64,000 nt of DNA from the NCBI GenBank assembly GCA_900318015.1, contig ONJB01000008.1:1-64000 (forward strand). Direction: 5' to 3'. The notes under the pieces are model-generated. The model saw only the letters and a list, made by a program, of their open reading frames with translations. It was not told the DNA's origin and searched no databases. The DNA is from an uncultured Bacteroidales bacterium (GTDB lineage Bacteria; Bacteroidota; Bacteroidia; Bacteroidales; UBA932). Shown here one piece after another: positions 61,392 to 64,000 of the stretch (position 1 is its first letter; each line of letters starts with the position of its first letter). Made by a program: the position numbers and the translations under genes.

Positions 61392-62819
61392 TTACCGTTC
61401 CACCGGAACGGAGACCATGTTCTCGATGTCCGTGACGTACTGACGGAAGGTCTTGTCGGTGGACATCAGGTCCTGGACGGTGGTGCAGGCGTGCAGGACG
61501 GTGGCGTGGTCCTTGCCGCCGAGCTCGGAGCCGATGGTCGAGAGCGAGCAGTTGGGGATGAGGTTCCGGCACTCGTACATCGCGATCTGCCGGGCCTGGA
61601 CGATCTGGCGCTTGCGGGACTTGGAAAGCAGGATGTCACGGGTGATGTTGAAGTACTCGCACACGGTATCCACGATCAGGTCGATGGAGACGTCGGTCTG
61701 TTCCTCGCCCACGATCTTTCCGGTGATGCTTTCCGCCAGGGAAACGGTGATTTCCTTGTGGCCCAGCGTGGCGTTCGCGATCAGGGAGATGAGCGTACCC
61801 TCGAGTTCGCGGAAGTTGGATTTGATCCGGGAGGCCAGGAAAGCGAGGACCTCTTCGTCGATGGCGACGCCTTCGCGGAAGGCACGGGCCTTGAGCATGG
61901 ACAGGCGGGTCTCGTAATCGGGCTTGTAGAGCTCCACGGAGAGTCCCCACTTGAAGCGGGACAAGAGGCGTTCCTCGAAGTTCTGCAGGTCCACGGGGGC
62001 GCGGTCGGACGTGAAGATCAGCTGCTTGCCGCTCTGGTGCAGGTGGTTGAACACGTTGAAGAACGCGTTCTGGGAGCCCTGCCCCAGGAGATCCTGGATG
62101 TCATCCACCAGCAGGACATCGATCTTCATGTAGAAGGCCATGAAGTCCACGAGGCGGTTGCCCTTGATGGCGTCCATGTACTGGGTCTTGAACTCGTTGC
62201 CCGTCACATAGAGGACCACGAGATCCGGGAACTTCTCCTTGATGGCGATGCCGGTGGCCTGTACGAGGTGCGTCTTGCCGAGACCCGGTCCGCCGAAGAT
62301 GAACAGCGGATTGAACGCGGTCTTGCCCGGAGCGTTGGAGATGTTGCCGCCGGCGTTGATGCCGAGCTTGTTGCACTCCCCTTCCACGAGGTTCGCGAAA
62401 CAATAGACCGGGTTCAGCCGCGGGTCGATCTTCAGGCGCTGGACGCCCGGGAAGACGAACGGGCTGGGGCTGCCGGAAGGCTGCGCGGTGTTGATGGCGA
62501 CCGTCTTGTTGGTCGGAGCCAGGCCATGGGAGGCCGGGTACACCATCGGTTTCTCCACCTGGACCGGGCGCACCATATAATGGAGCTGGGCGCCGGCGCC
62601 GATGGCACGCTTGAGCGTCATCTTGAGGAGATCCAGGTAGGCGCCCTCGATATAGTCGCGGAAGAAATCCGTGGGGACTTCCACGGTGAGGGTGGAGTCC
62701 ACGAGCGACACCGGACGGATGGGCTTGAACCACGTGTCAAACTTCTGCGGATCAATGTTGTTGGCAATGATCTGCAGACAGTTATTCCACACGGCAATAT
62801 GTCTGTCTAGTCCGGTCAC
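61392..62819 (-). CDS. dnaA: Chromosomal replication initiator protein DnaA
   Basis: 475 residues from a GTG start; no upstream ATG in frame gives a plausible N-terminus, and the start VTGLDRHIAVWNNCLQII matches the family. Domain I, then a linker (about 85-140) rich in Pro, Ser and Thr. AAA+ domain: GGPGLGKTHL, Walker B DVLLVDDIQDL, sensor 1 LIFTSDRAP. Domain IV has the DNA-binding signature GGKDHATVLHA. Initiates chromosome replication. A terminator follows the stop. No DnaA-box cluster is seen in the 269 bases upstream. Confidence 0.97.
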   Translation of the reverse strand: MTGLDRHIAVWNNCLQIIANNIDPQKFDTWFKPIRPVSLVDSTLTVEVPTDFFRDYIEGAYLDLLKMTLKRAIGAGAQLHYMVRPVQVEKPMVYPASHGLAPTNKTVAINTAQPSGSPSPFVFPGVQRLKIDPRLNPVYCFANLVEGECNKLGINAGGNISNAPGKTAFNPLFIFGGPGLGKTHLVQATGIAIKEKFPDLVVLYVTGNEFKTQYMDAIKGNRLVDFMAFYMKIDVLLVDDIQDLLGQGSQNAFFNVFNHLHQSGKQLIFTSDRAPVDLQNFEERLLSRFKWGLSVELYKPDYETRLSMLKARAFREGVAIDEEVLAFLASRIKSNFRELEGTLISLIANATLGHKEITVSLAESITGKIVGEEQTDVSIDLIVDTVCEYFNITRDILLSKSRKRQIVQARQIAMYECRNLIPNCSLSTIGSELGGKDHATVLHACTTVQDLMSTDKTFRQYVTDIENMVSVPVER

Positions 62820-63088
62820 GAGGGATTATTTGCTTGGTTTTGGATTGCAAATATGGAGGAAAAAAAAATGATAACAAATTAATTTTGCTATTGCTTTTTC
62901 AGAATTTTTTATTTTAATTCTTGGTTGGGAGCCTCCAGAATTGACCGCTAATCAAAGCACTGAAAATCAGTCACTTATTTTCCTAAAACTTTTATATAAT
63001 GCGTCCGTTTGAGTTTCTCGTTTGGAATTATTCCAAATTATTGATTTGCAGAAAAAGTCCTTTTAGAACCTCCTGCAAGGCCGGAAAA
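62820..63088. other. AT-rich gap between the amidase and dnaA
   Basis: 269 bases, strongly AT-rich. I see no coding frame, tRNA or array of DnaA boxes (TTATCCACA or close variants), so there is no support for an origin of replication here. A -7-like sequence CATATTTG occurs on the minus strand about 29 bases before the dnaA GTG, which could be the dnaA promoter. Confidence 0.5.
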
Positions 63089-64000
63089 TCAGCGAATGCG
63101 GGTAACCGTTTCTCCATCCTTTGAGACCAGGAAACAACCGGGAAATTTCTTGTCCAGCTCTTTCTTTTTTTTGCGGACGGACGCCAGGTCGTCGCCGGCG
63201 ACCAGGATGTACTTATAGAGTTTCCCGGACTGGACCTCGAGCGGAGCATAGCCCTTGAAGAAAGCGTCGGAAGGTTTCATCTTCTTGGTGGTGGCGAGTA
63301 CCTGGACACCATATAGGATTCCGGACGTCGGGGTGACCGCCTCGGGAGCCGGTTTCGATTCGGGTTCTGGCTTGGATTCCACGACGGGAGCGGCTTCCTG
63401 CCCCGCCGCGCGCTCCGGCGCCGCGGTCGCCGCCGTGGAGTTGTCATACCGCTTCTTGAACGCTTTTACGGCTTTCAGAAGGTTCTCCGCGATCCGGTCG
63501 CGGTCCTCCGCGGAACGCAGGGACTTGAGGTCGTTCGCGTTGGTGATGAAACCGACTTCCACGAGGACCGCCGGCATCGTCGTCCGCCACAGCACCCAGA
63601 ACGGATCCTGGGAGACACCCCGGTTGTGGGCGATCGGACCGCCCTTCATCGCGTTGGCGACTTCCTCCGCGAAGACGAGGCTGTGCTCGAGGTGCGCGTT
63701 CTGCATCAGGCTGAACAGGATATAGGACTGCGGATCCGACGGGTCGAAACCCTGATAGCGGGTCTTGTAATCGTCCTCCAGGAGGATGACCGAGTTCTCC
63801 CGCTTGATCAGGTCCAGGTTCTTGCTGAACAGGTCGTTCCCTTCCCGGCTGGACTGGCCCAGGCAGTGGATGGAGTACCCGTTCGCCGAGGTACCCTTCG
63901 CCTGCGCGTTGACATGGATGGAGATGAACAGGTCTGCGCCCAGGTCGTTGGCGATGTCCGCCCGGCCGCTCAGGGTGACGAACTTGTCGTCGGAACGCGT
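63089..64000 (-). CDS. N-acetylmuramoyl-L-alanine amidase with C-terminal SPOR-like domain, 5' end cut by window edge
   Basis: The visible 304 codons (to the window edge) are the C-terminal part of an Amidase_3 enzyme. Conserved segments are TRSDDKFVTLSGRADIAN and FISIHVNA (zinc His), an insert with YSIHCLGQSSREGND, then VLWRTTMPAVLVEVGFITNANDL with the catalytic Glu. A Pro/Glu/Ala-rich linker (about 60 residues) leads to a C-terminal SPOR-like domain (YGVQVLATTKKMKPSDAFFKG ... YKYILVAGDD) that likely binds denuded glycan at the division site. It cleaves the sugar-peptide bond in peptidoglycan. Its N-terminus and signal peptide lie outside the window. Confidence 0.9.
   Translation of the reverse strand, partial: TRSDDKFVTLSGRADIANDLGADLFISIHVNAQAKGTSANGYSIHCLGQSSREGNDLFSKNLDLIKRENSVILLEDDYKTRYQGFDPSDPQSYILFSLMQNAHLEHSLVFAEEVANAMKGGPIAHNRGVSQDPFWVLWRTTMPAVLVEVGFITNANDLKSLRSAEDRDRIAENLLKAVKAFKKRYDNSTAATAAPERAAGQEAAPVVESKPEPESKPAPEAVTPTSGILYGVQVLATTKKMKPSDAFFKGYAPLEVQSGKLYKYILVAGDDLASVRKKKKELDKKFPGCFLVSKDGETVTRIR

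Noticed and set aside
62820..63088. Candidate oriC upstream of dnaA
   Set aside because: The gap is AT-rich but contains no cluster of DnaA-box sequences that I can see; no other origin feature is visible.

Overview
This 64 kb stretch looks like chromosomal DNA of a GC-rich (about 60% by eye) member of the Bacteroidota, most likely the order Bacteroidales. The evidence is the Bacteroidota-type promoter (-33 TTTG and -7 TAnnTTTG) in front of many genes, no obvious Shine-Dalgarno sequences, and lineage-typical proteins (TamL-like Omp85 lipoprotein, DUF5686, DUF5715, DUF3467, glycine-lipid acyltransferases GlsA/GlsB, a TatA/TatC pair, and a rsfS-ftsH-cdsA-psd block). I cannot name the family or genus. 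I see no phage, insertion sequence, CRISPR array, rRNA or tRNA. Almost every base is coding. Genes sit in short tightly packed operons, often with 4-base ATGA stop/start overlaps.

Layout. 0-6.2 kb: an edge-cut alpha/beta hydrolase-like gene, gpmA, a GH106-like lipoprotein fragment, trmO, a PrsW-like protease and a large DUF5686 outer-membrane protein. 6.2-12.3 kb: lipid genes, namely an operon of CDP-alcohol phosphatidyltransferase, acyltransferase and SDR, then DUF5715 and a TlpA-like lipoprotein, then the glsA/glsB pair and gtrA. 12.3-14.5 kb: divergent kbl and tdh (threonine to glycine). 14.5-14.9 kb: a gap with a canonical promoter and terminator that predicts a ~100-nt RNA. 14.9-17.7 kb: minus-strand operon DUF3467-kdsC-maf-phosphatase. 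17.8-25.9 kb: plus-strand valS, thioesterase, tatA, tatC, ABC-F ATPase, DUF2807, M19 dipeptidase. 25.9-28.4 kb: cinA, a degenerate PyrD-like gene and an XRE regulator. An AT-rich island separates these from queA.

30-44.3 kb: PlsB-like acyltransferase, mscS, Na/Ca antiporter, rlmD, a GNAT protein, rarA, tamL with a divergent SpoU methylase, a GH13 enzyme, PPi-type phosphofructokinase, BASS transporter and NUDIX hydrolase. 44.4-54.6 kb: plus-strand ligA, yihY, rel, Ig-like lipoprotein, outer-membrane beta-barrel, ispG and esterase. 54.6-64 kb: minus-strand psd, cdsA, ftsH and rsfS; plus-strand birA; minus-strand rpe, pepD, dnaA and an edge-cut cell-wall amidase.

Most genes are housekeeping. 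Envelope lipid synthesis is unusually well represented: cdsA, psd, a PlsB-like and two PlsC-like acyltransferases, a CDP-alcohol transferase and glsB. Points worth a second look are the predicted small RNA at 14.76 kb, paired REP-like palindromes in two 5' leaders and another dispersed-repeat-like sequence read as the LigA tail, proteins of enzyme folds lacking catalytic residues (PyrD-like, alpha/beta hydrolase-like, GH106-like), a possible two-site XRE operator, and several promoters so close to the ATG that leaderless mRNAs are predicted.
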